A stretch of DNA of 64,000 nucleotides. Origin: Larix kaempferi. Lineage: Eukaryota > Streptophyta > Pinopsida > Pinales > Pinaceae. The stretch lies in the NCBI GenBank assembly GCA_027924585.1, contig BSBM01000092.1:10509001-10573000 (forward strand), in the 5' to 3' direction. Shown piece by piece: positions 12,927 through 23,990 of the stretch. The translations under genes were made by a program, and so were the position numbers. The notes below the pieces were generated by a model that ran no database searches, was not told where the DNA came from, and worked only from the letters and a program-made list of their open reading frames with translations. How positions within the stretch are numbered: position 1 is the stretch's first letter; every line of letters begins with the position of its first letter.

Positions 12927-12943
12927 ATGCCCCCCAAAGCATG
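12927..12943 (-). promoter_or_regulatory. Polypurine tract of element B
   Basis: Minus-strand CATGCTTTGGGGGGCAT lies directly against the LTR start at 12,924 and matches A's tract at 34,615-34,630. In LTR elements such a tract primes plus-strand DNA synthesis. Confidence 0.8.
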
Positions 12944-14802
12944 AAGTTGTTTAAATATTGGACAGGTGAAATGATTTGATAGAAGGAATGGCAACGGACT
13001 TGTCGGATGAAGGACACTATTGCAGTACAACTGACTTTGAACTGACAATAGCACATGGTTGCCGACCAATACAATGCAGATCCATGGTAGTAATGACCAA
13101 CTGAACACAATCATGGCTACTAGACACAAGCGTAGATCCACGATGAGATGATAACACAGCCACGACCAATACAAATGTGGATCCGTGCAATATGACTCAA
13201 TACAAAATCCATCACAGCCTGGGTAAAACATGACTTCCCAGGGTCTTCAAGCTGAACCCGCAATAATACGAATCTATCCATGTGATTACAAATGTCTTGA
13301 TGTCAAACATGGTAGAAACCACTTGATTACAGGTCATTGATGTAAACCGTTAACAAGCGCGAGGGAGATCACCATTAATGTCAATGATTCCCAAGGTATC
13401 ACAGTACATATCACCAAGCGTGAATAAATGAGTTGAAGTCGGACGCAAGATGAAATCTTTCAATCAAGAGTCAATGATGTAAACTCATGTTGAAAGTGAG
13501 GTAACCTGCCATTGAGGCATGCAGGGCCAAGGTACTTGATTGGTTTCTAGATTCAATCTTTGGATGATGTGTTGAAGTCGACAAAGATGAATCCGTCGAA
13601 GGAGGGCCATGATGAATCCCCCATCATCGACACGAAACATGACAAAATATGTGCAGAGTAGGTCGGATGGTACAGTGGTATGCAAGATAGACTCAAATTA
13701 GACCGACATGTTGATGGATGTACTGACTGCAGATGATAAATGGTAGACATGTTCTTGAACATGGGCATGGCATGACTTGGCAGTATTGACATAATGAGTA
13801 TGACGCAAACTTCTAATGCAACTAACGATGGAACCTTTCTTTGAATGACTCAAAGGAGTAACAGGACTCAAAAAGTAAGCGAGGAATCATAGACAAACAA
13901 ATGACCCAAGCACTATATGCAAATGCAGAAGAGTGCCATGTTCAAGAACGACTAGGTACTGCCACGGATAAAAGTGTAACTACAAACGCTTTCATTTTTC
14001 CCCATCATGAATGATGAGTGCCTCATGTGTTTTTTACGAGCTTGATGAGGGTAACTAGATGCTCAGTATAGCTCATCTCATAGATGAGTCCAATCCCAAA
14101 TATTTTTCGAACTTGGGATAGGAGGGGTTCGTCCCATGACGGGCCCTTCAATGTGAGAATTTAACGAGTCCATAGAAGGTAAACTCGGTCATCATTTCAT
14201 GTTTAGAGAGTCTGAAAAGAACTAAATAAGACTCCAACGGGCCTTTTTCGTAAAGTTAGCCTCATCGCCCGGAAAAGGGTAAAACAATGCGGGAGAGGAC
14301 TTTTCTAGTCATGATTGGCTGGAGTATACCTTTTTTGTAATTAGTGCCTCACTAGGAAGACAACCATTCAAATGCTTTAACAAGCGTGAATGTGACAAGT
14401 TCGCTTGGCAATCTTTTCATTTTTGAGAGCCTAAAAAGAGCTTAATGGTAGACTCCGGGGGGTGTCCTTTTCCATGGGAGTTTAACGAGCTCAAAAAAGT
14501 GATAAATCGTAACTTGGTACTTGTTCTCATAGTTTCATGAGCACGAGAAAAAATGAAGAGTAAACTCATCATCATGCAATAATTACAAACTAACCATTGC
14601 AAAAAATAACAACAAAACATTCAAGGGAGTGTTCATACCTATGATGACCGTTGTGATACGAGAAACGACACAAAAGACCACTTACAACTCCTGCACACTA
14701 GAAAATATGTCAAATAGCCCCAAATACGATAAAAAATGGTTAAAACTATGGTAAATGGCCCAAGAGCATCAAATTATTTGAAAAGGAATATTCCATTCTA
14801 TT

Positions 14803-14810
14803 TATAAATA
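14803..14810 (+). promoter_or_regulatory. TATA box of B's antisense gene
   Basis: TATAAATA on the plus strand (antisense to B), about 130 bases upstream of a predicted non-coding first exon that runs into the insertion point of A at 14,940. The same box occurs at the matching place in A (32,732-32,739 minus). Function is inferred from position and conservation. Confidence 0.5.
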
Positions 14811-14935
14811 GAAAAATGGTCCAAAAATAGCTACCATTGTTTCATTTACCAATTTGGGAGGAGAAGTACCAATTTGGAGCCAAAACTTCCTTTGCTGATT
14901 CTGGGAGCTATGATCCACCATTTCACCCACCATCA

Positions 14936-14940
14936 GGAGC
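14936..14940. repeat. Left target-site duplication of element A (GGAGC)
   Basis: GGAGC here pairs with AGAAT at 35,530-35,534. The undisturbed homologous site in A (minus strand near 32,600) reads ...CAGGAGCAGGTAAG, proving a single GGAGC before insertion. The right copy has since changed by three transitions. Confidence 0.75.
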
Positions 14941-15839
14941 TGTTACACCCAAAATCTACTCATCATAAGATTTAGTGTATGCACCCATGAAGATACCTAG
15001 ACTAAGTAATCATCCTGGGAGGATTTGTACCCAATTGTGCTAAGTTTTCAAGGACCGTCGCAGGCTGCACACTAGCAACATGCGACGTCGTACCTTGCCC
15101 CATTACAGGGTGCGACGAAGTCAATTAGATGGAAAAAATAGCTTCTTCGAGGTCCATATCAAAGCTTGTTGACTTGGGACCCTATCCCTGACCTCTTGGA
15201 AGAGCTGGCACTCGGTTCCTAAATCTTTGGAGAGATCCCTTAAGCCTCTCCTACCATCTCTCAACCTATCCTATCCATACCCTATCCACTTAGTCCTATA
15301 TAAATGAATCTCACTCCCATCCCAAAGGGAGGAAGGCTACGGTATCTACATGCTGGTGAAATCACTCTTAGAACATCTCCACTCACCTATTGGAGAACTC
15401 ATACTTCCTTGGAAGGATATGGAAATTGACTTCATCGGAGAAGGGCTACAACATTAAGCCTTGGTTGTAGTTATATATCTCTATTATGTACTCCTCTTTT
15501 TGCAGTAATACAAATGCTTTCCACCAATATTGTTCATGTGTGTAATGATATTGAGTAGTTTACTTGCTTAACTGTTTACTTAGATCTCTTATTGTATAGA
15601 TGTATTTTACTTGTTTCTCTTGTTTCTTGTCTTGACAGGTCTTGCAGCTTGGATCTGACGACCGTGAGACATGGAGCAACATTCAGGAGAAAGGATTGTG
15701 AAGTGAAAGGTAAGACATATAGTACTCGATCCTTAAGTAGATCTAGGAAATGCATTAGTAGTCTGTTCTATTTGTTCTAGACTCTCTTTGAGCTAGGGAG
15801 ATCCGGCTCGTGTCCGCTTGAGTGGATTGTCCGATAACA
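14941..15839 (+). repeat. 5' LTR of element A (899 bp)
   Basis: Starts TGTTACACCC, ends CCGATAACA, and aligns without gaps to 34,631-35,529. It contains the TATA box at 15,297-15,305 and several TGCGACG motifs. A 62-codon open frame in it is also open in the other LTR copies, but that is expected from common descent. Confidence 0.95.
15297..15305 (+). promoter_or_regulatory. LTR promoter TATA box of element A
   Basis: TATATAAAT in the 5' LTR after a C/T-rich stretch, kept in the 3' LTR (34,987-34,995). It is the most likely core promoter for the genomic transcript. Confidence 0.6.
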
Positions 15840-15843
15840 AATA

Positions 15844-15861
15844 TGGCGACCATACTAGGGA
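15844..15861 (+). promoter_or_regulatory. Primer-binding site of element A, tRNA-Arg type
   Basis: TGGCGACCATACTAGGGA lies 4 bases after the LTR end. Sites starting TGGCGAC and ending GGGGA/GGGA are used with Arg tRNA by Ogre-like elements. The exact tRNA should be checked against tRNA 3' ends. Confidence 0.7.
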
Positions 15862-16180
15862 TAGAATCTGGTCAGTAGTTGTCAATTTGAGAGTCATTTT
15901 CAGTTGATTGCTTGACACAAGCCTTTTATTTTTTCCATTTAATTCTTGGAGTTGATTTCACTATCAGATCTTCGTATTGAAGACTCTGATCAGCTTCCTC
16001 TGAGTTTATACAACTCATTCCCAAACCATCCCATGGTTCATTACTGAGAGATCTGATTCATTTTTGAATTTAGACTTCGCCTGTTGCACCTGGGCAGTGG
16101 GAACAAAGCGACACTATGTCATTTTGGGTCTCTGTTCTTTACCTGTTAGTTACTTATCGCATCCCTTGCATTGGTAAACT

Positions 16181-16223
16181 GTGACATCGCCGCACTTCCC
16201 GTGTAAGCAAACTGCGATGTCAC
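16181..16223 (+). repeat. Inverted repeat in the A leader
   Basis: GTGACATCGC (16,181-16,190) and GCGATGTCAC (16,214-16,223) are perfect reverse complements separated by 23 bases, so the RNA can form a 10-bp stem about 320 bases after the primer site. A dimerisation or packaging role is possible but unproven. Confidence 0.7.
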
Positions 16224-17450
16224 ACTGTGTACAAGCACAGAGTGTGCCAATCTATCAAAATTTGGCATGCAGGCATCTCCTTTCCATTTGACAGTCTGGA
16301 CTTTGGTTTGCTGTATGAACTCCCTCTGTGCTGCAAGATCCATCCAAAGATCCTGTTTTGATTTGTGTTTTGAGTGTTTGGTTTTGTTTGGATTGATTTT
16401 GGGTTCCGTTTTGGACAAGTTTGAAGACCGGTAGTGGTGGATACTCTTGTCTCCCCAATATTCATCCGCTCACCCTTGCATTCCCTTCTTTCCATCCCTG
16501 ATCTGATTATTACATTAGATCAGCTTCCAGACCTCGTTTTCGTTTTGTTTGAGCTTTGCTTGCTGCTGCTTGATTTTGAATTAAGTGTGTCCTTCAGCTT
16601 GATCGAGTGTTTGTCTTTTCTCGAGTTTTCTAAGTGTACTGAGTGCTGCAATTAGTGTTTTCTTTTCAGTCATTTAGATCTGAAAGCTCAATTGCTATCG
16701 AGTTTATTCTTTGATGCATCCATTGAAAAGTTAAAAGTGCTTATGTCCCATCATTTCTTGAACATTATTGAAGAAAATTATTGTGCGTTGGAACGTTTTC
16801 ATTTGTGTTTTGGAAAAGTTGAATGAGTGTATGATCTATTGTGTTTTTCTTGAATTATGAATTGCTCATTTTCTTGAAAGATTCAAAGTATGCTTCGATT
16901 TTTGCAAAATTGATTCCATGCTAAGGAAAGATAGAAGCATTTTTAATTTTTGTTGCTTTTAGACCATTGAAAGTGAAATTGAAAAAATTGCATATTCCAT
17001 TTTAGAATCCTCTCTTTTCATTACCTAATGTCGTTTTGATTTGAAAAGAAAAAGAAAAGGAAAAATGTTTTGATTTGGATAGTAGTGTTGTGATTCTTTG
17101 TGTTTCATTGAAAAAAGGAAAAGAATACTTTCATAGTCAAGTTCTGTTTGAATTGGGATTGTGTTGCATTGAGTTGTTTTGGCAATACTATTGGAAAAAG
17201 TTTTCTCCTTCCCATAGATAGAATTCATTGAAAGAAAAGAATATTTCCATGCATGTAGCCAGGGCTTACATTATGCTTCCGATTATGTACTCACCTCATG
17301 CATTCACCTAACCGTCCAAGATAAAATTAACGATATCACTAGGTAAAATTTTTAGCAACTTGTGTGTAAGTTAGAGACGTGTTCCCACGTCGTTAAGCAT
17401 GGCAACTATCGTTATTTGCCACCACTGTTTCCTAGGGGTATTGTAGTCTT

Positions 17451-17632
17451 CCACGTACTTATCGGTATATCGAGCTCCTTCACGTACCCACCAAGTACCA
17501 TAATCCATACTTGGTGTATATTGAAGGGTGTATCACGTACTCAATAGTATATCGAAAGGTCTCTTGCCAAACGGTTGTGCATTAGACAACACCACTACGG
17601 ATTTGAGCTCCCACGTACCTTGCGTATATTGG
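17451..17632 (+). other. Cluster of four repeated stem-loops in the A leader
   Basis: Four modules share CACGTAC, a variable loop, then GTATAT(C/T)G: starts near 17,451, 17,480, 17,533 and 17,610. In two of them the outer arms differ in sequence yet still pair (CCTTCA/TGAAGG in module 2, CTCCCA/TGGGAG in module 4), which argues for selection on RNA structure. GTAC pairs with GTAT through one G-U wobble. Confidence 0.6.
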
Positions 17633-18078
17633 GAGACACCAATAGGATTCCTAAAACCAACTGAGTTAACCATTTGGCCATCTTGGCAAAGCAATACACC
17701 GAGAACAACACTCGGGGAGATTAGCACGCACATACTATCCAGGTAATCGGGTATACAGGCAAGGGTACGGTCCCAATCCTCCTTGTCATGTCATATTGTT
17801 GGACCCTGCAGTATATCGCAGTTTGTGATGCCTTGATAATCCCGTGAGTTTATAGACTTTTGAATCCACTCTGTCATGTAAGTCTGCTTGTTGCCTTAGT
17901 TTGAGTAGGTTTTTCTGGACTGCTTTTCTTTTAGCATACCATTAGGAGAAACGTTCTTTAAGCCATCCTGGCTGATAATCCTGACGCTCCGGTGGATTTT
18001 CCCTAGAGAAGGTCTCGTAGGATCTTAAACTTATCACCCAAATATCCCCTTAATCCGGAGGTTATTTTGAGGGTAAGA

Positions 18079-20823
18079 ATGGATCAGCGTAACATGGTCG
18101 TAGTTACTGAAGTGGAAAAACCCACTCTAAATGTTGGAGGACTTTTGTTTCCACAAACCCCTCCAGATTCACCTTCCTCTCATCCCCCACAGGATGAAGG
18201 AGCACAAACCCCCGCTTCACAAGACCTTTCTCCCGTCATCGTGGGAGAACCTGGATCCTTGGAATGGATAAACTGACCCTAGGACAACCCTACAGCAGCT
18301 GTTGGCCCTTCAGCAACTTACTGGACATCTTCTACAGACCACCCAGTGGCTCATTTTGCCATCTCATCTCCACCAAGTGGGACTACTCTAGATGACACTT
18401 TAGCCTACTTTCGTGGCCAATTAGCTCACTTTCGTTTCATGGCTGAAGAGTTTCAGCAGTCAAGTCTCCAATGATGGGTTCAAGACCCATTGTTACCCCC
18501 TTACCGGCCCATCCCATTTCATCCGATATCTTTTGGATCACCAGAACAACCTTCCCACCACAAGACCACTAATAAGACTATTCAACCCTCACAAGAGTCC
18601 AGTCCTGCACCTCAAGTGAACCAACCTATGGAAGGACAACAGTCCAACACACCTGTCACTACCACAGTTACTTTACCAGTTCCTCCCCCACCTCAAAATT
18701 TGAGGGGAGGGTATTCCATTCCCCCGGATTATCTTATTGGTAATGTTGTTACTACGACGTCTAGTCAACCACCTACGTTGGTTCAACCTTTGAATAGTGG
18801 ACAACCTGTTGTGGCTGGGGGAAAACCCTCATTTCCTAACCAGAACGTAGGTGGTGGAATACCCAACGGACCTTCCGTTGGACCTTCCCAACCCGCTAGA
18901 CCATCCACCACGGGATTATCTCATGTTGGGGGGCCGTCCAATGTAACTCAACCCTCATGGAGTCAAGCGTATACAGGTTCTGTTAACCCTGCGTCGGGCC
19001 AACCTAATCCCAGAAACGCACCATACGGGATACCTTATCCTAGGAATCCTTACACTCTATGGGGGAAACAACCTGTGTTGCAACATAGACCCCAACCAAC
19101 TATCCCTCAAGTACCACCACCCCCGATCGGCCCTCCCCCACCTCCTGCTAGAGGAGGCGGGCCCACACCTAACCTTGGTGGAGGTCCACCTCATTTTACT
19201 AACAATATCCCCCACCCTTTCGGCGGTGGCGGGAATGGTCCACCACCCCCTCCCGGCGGAGGCGGCGAGGGACCACCCTATCATGGTGGAGGAGGACATT
19301 TCCCTTCGGGTGGTGGAGGTGGTCCACCACCCCCTCTAGGCAGAGGCGGTGGAGGACCTAATTACTATGGTGGTGGCAGTGGTGGTCGAGACCCTCATCC
19401 TTCCTGTGGCAGAGGTGGTGGGGGCCCCCATCCTTCTGGCGACGGAAGTGTTTCACCACCCACTCCAGGCGGAGGCGGTGGTAGACCACCTTATTACGGT
19501 TATGGACCCCCACCTCCTCCCAGTGGTGGCGACGGACCTCCACCCCCTCCCGGTGGTGGAGGTGGACCCCCACCTTATTGGAATGGACCACCTTATGGTG
19601 GCGGACCCCCTTACGATCAGGGTGGCACACCCCCCTATGGCCAGTTTCCTCCTGGTACACCTTACGATCAATTTGGTCCTTACACACCTTATCCGTATTA
19701 TCAATACGTGCAACCTAACCCACAGTTTCCCTTCCTGGCTACTTTGGACCTGCCTGACCTATCCAGTTTAACCAATGATCCTATTTACCATGGATCTAAC
19801 TGGCCACCAATTTCGACGAAACTTTCGTCTGATATCCCCAAATTTGACGGCAAGCCGAGTGAAGACCCTAAAAACCACGTGATGACATACCACCTATGGT
19901 GTTCATCTAATTCCTTAATGGACGATTCAATTCGTCTTAGATTGTTTCAAAGGACTCTCACCGGTTCGGCTTCCAAGTGGTACATTAAGTTTCTACCCCA
20001 CTCTTTTCCTGATTTTGGTTCTCTTGCCATGAACTTTTTGACACATTTCTAGCTACCCATATGGTATGAAACTGGTACCGAGCTTTTAGCCTCGCTCCGT
20101 CAGAATACCGCCACTCATATTTCAGATCATATCCACGAATGGCGAAGGAGACGACGTCTCATTAAAGCTCCTATTCCAGATCAGCTCCTCGCAGACTGGT
20201 TTACAAAATCCCTCATCCCTACCATAGCAAGAGATGTCGCCATGCAAGGTGCTGTCACTGAAGAACAAGCCATCGCAAGTGCCCACGTACTAGACCTAGT
20301 CTACACTCAATCCGACACTTTGTTTGATGTTCTGCCTGACACACCTCGTGATGTTAATGACCCTGCGAAACCACATAAGGGACTCCAAACTTATGGAATC
20401 ATTGGTTCCCTTAACACCTAGCCTGCTTCTAGCACTGTTGGATCATCCAACCTTCATGGTTCCTCCCCATTACCGACTCAGGCTGGCCACAACACCACCA
20501 AATCCACCACTCCTGCTCTAACTGAAGAGGTGAATTCAGTCCAATCAGCTTCATCTCAGAAGTTTGGCGGTAAAAAGAAGAACAAGGGGAAACCCAAAAA
20601 TTCTTTCGCCCAACAGGAACAAAAGAGGACTCCTAACGATATCAAGCAAAAACGGAAACTAAAGTATCCTTGTTTACTGTGTGGAGATGATCATTTCTCC
20701 AAAGAATGTCTCCATAGAGACGAAGTACAAAAGTTTCTTAGGGGTAAACCAACTCCCGCAGTCCTCAATGATTCGTTTCCTACTCAGAACCAACAGATGA
20801 TTGCTCAACCCCCCCCATCCTAG
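18079..20823 (+). pseudogene. gag: Element A Gag
   Basis: ATG at 18,079 is matched by B's ATG at 63,927. The frame stays +1 throughout, broken only by nonsense codons (TGA 18,274, TAG 18,280, one TGA near 18,473, TAG 20,050, TAG 20,419, TAG 20,821). Order: N-terminal Pro/Gln-rich part, a Pro/Gly-rich insert (about 19,090-19,680), a retrotransposon capsid domain (about 19,800-20,310, with FDGKPSEDPKNH and the helical part to about DLVYTQSD), a Lys-rich linker, then a zinc knuckle CLLCGDDHFSKEC at 20,671-20,709 (CX2CX3HX4C). Gag packages the RNA. No frameshift is needed up to the protease, so Gag and Pol were one polyprotein. The TGA at 18,274 and TAG at 20,419 are also present in B. Confidence 0.9.
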
Positions 20824-22439
20824 GGGGAACCATCCAATACCGCATATGTTCTCATGGTGCGTAACGAGACAATCAATTTGAACACTCGATCGCGATCTTA
20901 CGAACTGGACCCTTCGAAGGAATACACTGGAAGTAATGCTGAAAAAGCTTCCGAATCCTTAACTGATGTCACTGTACCATCAACTTCTCTCACCATTGAG
21001 AAGCCCTCCTTAGACTCGATATTGCGACTTCCCAAGAGTACAATTCAAAAAGCTGTTTTCAATCCCAACGTTCGGGTGGCACAAAATTACAATATCGTAG
21101 AAGACTTGGCACAAGCTCCTTGCGCCATGTCTACCCTGGAAGTTTTGTAGAATTGTCCTAATCAGCGCAAAACTCTCCTTACAGCCATTGGTGCAGTCGA
21201 CCCCGATTCCTCGAATACCATCATGTTTCGACTTGGCCACTTCAAGCCAAGGCTCTCTCACCAGCTCGCATTCCAAGTTTCTGTGAACATTGTTGGGAAG
21301 ATTGTCCATCGTACCCTTTTAGACGAAGGCGCCTCCACTTCTGTCACGTCGATCACCTATTGGAGAGCCATTGGCTCCCCTGAATTGAATCGTTCTCCTA
21401 CCACATTGAAAGCATTTGACAGGCGTGGCTTTGAACCTCATGGGCTCTTACAAGCTCTTGCAGTTGAGTTGGGTGGAAGGACCGTAACCGTTAATGTGGA
21501 AGTGGTGTTGGCCCCGATAGGTTATAATCTCTTGCTTGGTTGCAATTGGTTTTACGCCATGCAGGCGGTAGCCTCTTCAGTCTTCTACATAGTACAATTC
21601 CCCTACGAAGGATGAATTATTACTATCGACCAATTAGATTTTGGCGCACCAAACGCTACTACTCATCCTGGTGACCATGTTCCTTCCATTGGACAAATTT
21701 CAAAACAATACAAGAGTATAGGGGTTGGACTTTTGAAAGATTCATCTCTCATGGGCGTTTTTCGAGCAACAGACCCCCCTAATCATGTCGCTACGGTGAA
21801 CATGATCTCCACAGAGATTTGATCTCACTCTACCGATGCTTGGCTTGTACCGGATAAAGCCACAACACACTTGCTTGGAGATATAATGCCTGTTTCAACC
21901 GCTGAACGTATTTACGAGGCTATCCAATCAGCACCAGAGGACCATTTAACCGTGTCCTCTCCATCCTGTTCTCTACGACGGACGTCATCTCTACCTGATC
22001 TCTTACTTCAGACTTTTCATTTATACGAGTCCATCATGGAAGTTATGAATGTTGATGACGGTCCGTGGGATGATCTACACCATAGGTCATCTTTTCTTCC
22101 TCCTTTGGAGTACATAGAGGAAAATATCCACACCCTCTTTTCACCAGATATCTACCCATTCCCTCATTCCCCCATCCTTACATGTCTTACGGACACGGAG
22201 GGCAACTTGGCCAATATTGAGCCAACCACCCCAGTAGACATCTCGGTGAAACCTTGTATAGTGGAACACATTCGCATAGGCCAGAAGTGTTCCCCTGAAG
22301 AAATAGCTGCTAGCACGGCCTTATTCAAGCAATTTCGAGACGTATTTTCTTGGTCCTATGAGGAGATGCCTGGGATAAAGCCCGCGATTGTTTCTCATGA
22401 AATAAAAACCTATCCCGACATCAAACCTGTACACCAAAG
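20824..22439 (+). pseudogene. pro: Element A protease region and linker to RT
   Basis: Same frame as Gag. An aspartic protease active site reads LLDEGAST (about 21,317-21,340), the form seen in Tat-type elements instead of D-S/T-G. The hydrophobic strand LLLGCNWFYA follows near 21,530. A long linker leads to the RT, with the conserved approach GIKPAIVSHEI just before it. Breaks: TAG 21,148, TGA 21,613 (B has CGA), TGA near 21,820 and a 1-base deletion near 22,436 that shifts the frame just before RT. The deletion is plain against B, where the same run has one more A. Confidence 0.88.
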
Positions 22440-23725
22440 TTGCGATTGGTACACCCCCGGAAGACGGCAGCAATCAAGGCAGAGATTGAAAAGCTCTTAA
22501 AGGATGGTTTTATTTATCCTGTCCCATTGACGGATTGGGTCTCAAACGTCGTCCCTGTGAACAAAAAGGAGGGTACCATTCACGTTTGTGTCGATTATCG
22601 GGACCTTAACCGGGCTTGTCCAAAAGACAACTACCCGACCCCCTTCATCGACCAGATTATCGACAATTGTGCCGGAAGCATCATCTTCTCATTCATGGAT
22701 GGATTTTTTGGTTACAACCAGATTGAGATCAACCTCGCCGACCAACATAAGACGAATTTCATCTGCCCGTGGGGAACGTTTGCATACCACAAACTTTTGT
22801 TTGGCCTTAAAAATGCTAGCGCCACGTTTCGGCGGGCTATGTAGTATGCCTTCCATGATATTAAGGACTTTGTGGAACCTTACCTGGATGATTTCCCTGC
22901 TCATTCAAAGCAGCATTAGTTCCACATTGATCATCTAACGACCATTTTCCTTAGATGCAGATGCTACAACATCCGTCTGAATCCTCATAAGTGTATCTTT
23001 TGCGTTGAGTCCGGACACCTCTTAGGATTTATCGTTTTGATGGATGGGATCTGCATTGATCCCTTAAAGGTGGAGGCCATCATCAACCTGCCACCCCCGA
23101 CTGATGTGACAGAACTTCAAAGTCTCCAAGGGAAGGTGACTTATTTAAGATGTTTTGTTTGCAATTTCGCGGAGAAGACTCAGGGGTAATGCGATTGCTC
23201 AAGAAGGACATCCCATTCATTTGGGACGACCAACCTCAAAAGTCCTTCGACAGTATCAAACATGCCATCATGCATGCCCCCGTGCTCCAACTGCCCAATT
23301 ATTATCGAGATTATATCTTATATCTTGCCGCTTCTGCTACCACTATTGCCATGGTTTTGGTACAGGAGGATCAAAACACCCAGGAACATGTAATATACTA
23401 TGAAAGTAAGGATCTTGTTGACACTGAAACTAGATATTCACATGTTGAAAAACTCGCATTCGTGGTGGTCATCGTCGTTCAGAAGTTTCGGCACTATATC
23501 TTGCTCCGCACCACCACCATCATCGCAGACTCGAACCCCATGTACTACGTCCTAACACGTCAAGTGCTTGGGGGCAAGTATTCACACTGGATTGTGATAC
23601 TGCAAGAATTTGATCTTCTTTTTGAGAAAGCCAAGTCAAAAAAGTCTTTGGTGTTTGTCGAGCTGATCTGTGACCTTCCCTATCTTGATGCAGAAGTTGA
23701 GCACAATGACTCTTTTCAGATGAAT
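22440..23725 (+). pseudogene. pol: Element A reverse transcriptase and native (degenerate) RNase H
   Basis: RT motifs run in order: FIYPVPLTDWVSNVVPV, VDYRDLNRACPKDNYP, FSFMDGFFGYNQI, FGLKNA-ATF, and the catalytic YLDD at 22,881-22,892. The RT thumb/connection follows, then RNase H (about 23,290-23,680) with ETRYSHVEK and IADSNPM. The position of the first catalytic Asp of gypsy RNase H (usually in LYLAVSD) is Ala here (LYLAASA) and Thr in B, so this RNase H is probably inactive by descent, as known for Tat elements that carry a second RNase H. Breaks: TAG 22,842, TAG near 22,918, and 1-base deletions near 23,187 and 23,720 relative to B. Confidence 0.93.
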
Positions 23726-23727
23726 CA

Positions 23728-23990
23728 TTGTTTCTCATCAGTATGATTGATCCATGGTATGGAGATATCTCATTATATCTTCAAAACCAATGCTTCAACC
23801 TTCAACTGTCTCGCGACGACCATCGTAAGATACGTCACCATGCGAAGTATTATTTAATCATCAATGATACTTTGTATCGCCGTGGCATTGATTCAATTCT
23901 TCAATGTTGTCTCACTCACAATGAGGCTGAACGCGTTCTCAATGACTGTCACATTGGGGCATGTGGCGGTCACCTCTCTGGCATGGCTAC
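23728..23990 (+). pseudogene. pol: Element A integrase, N-terminal part
   Basis: Follows RNase H after a 1-base deletion. It includes the RDDHRKIRHHAKYY stretch and the two His of the HHCC zinc-binding module (DCHIGACGGHLSG). It stops at GMAT where the copia element is inserted, and the two Cys lie beyond the insertion (CPPC near 29,232). There is no archaeal-type RNase H between RNase H and integrase here, unlike the usual Tat order. Confidence 0.9.
23986..23990. repeat. Left TSD of the copia element (GCTAC)
   Basis: GCTAC immediately before the LTR, repeated at 29,152-29,156. Joining the two flanks restores A's integrase, in agreement with B. Confidence 0.95.

Larger units (their letters stand above)
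12925..14935 (-). other. 3' non-coding region of element B
   Basis: About 2 kb between the antisense gene promoter and the LTR, homologous in inverse orientation to 32,700-34,630 of element A. Open frames here are short and not conserved as protein between the copies. No gene is called. Confidence 0.8.
15862..18078 (+). other. 5' leader of element A (2.2 kb)
   Basis: Untranslated region between the primer site and the Gag start codon. It is AT-rich in the middle (16,650-17,250) and holds a 10-bp inverted repeat near 16,200 and a cluster of stem-loops at 17,451-17,632. No protein-like frame is seen. Long leaders are usual in Tat elements. Confidence 0.75.

Noticed and set aside
15592-15780. 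A 62-codon ORF open in all three Tat LTR copies (also 35,282-35,470 and 12,083-12,271)
   Set aside because: LTR copies share it by descent over a short span. Base changes are not biased to third positions, and no known motif is present.
19057-19771. Open frames on both strands across the Pro/Gly-rich part of Gag (and 62,261-62,768 in B)
   Set aside because: Low-complexity GC-rich repeats keep all frames open. Only the Gag frame continues into the capsid and zinc knuckle.
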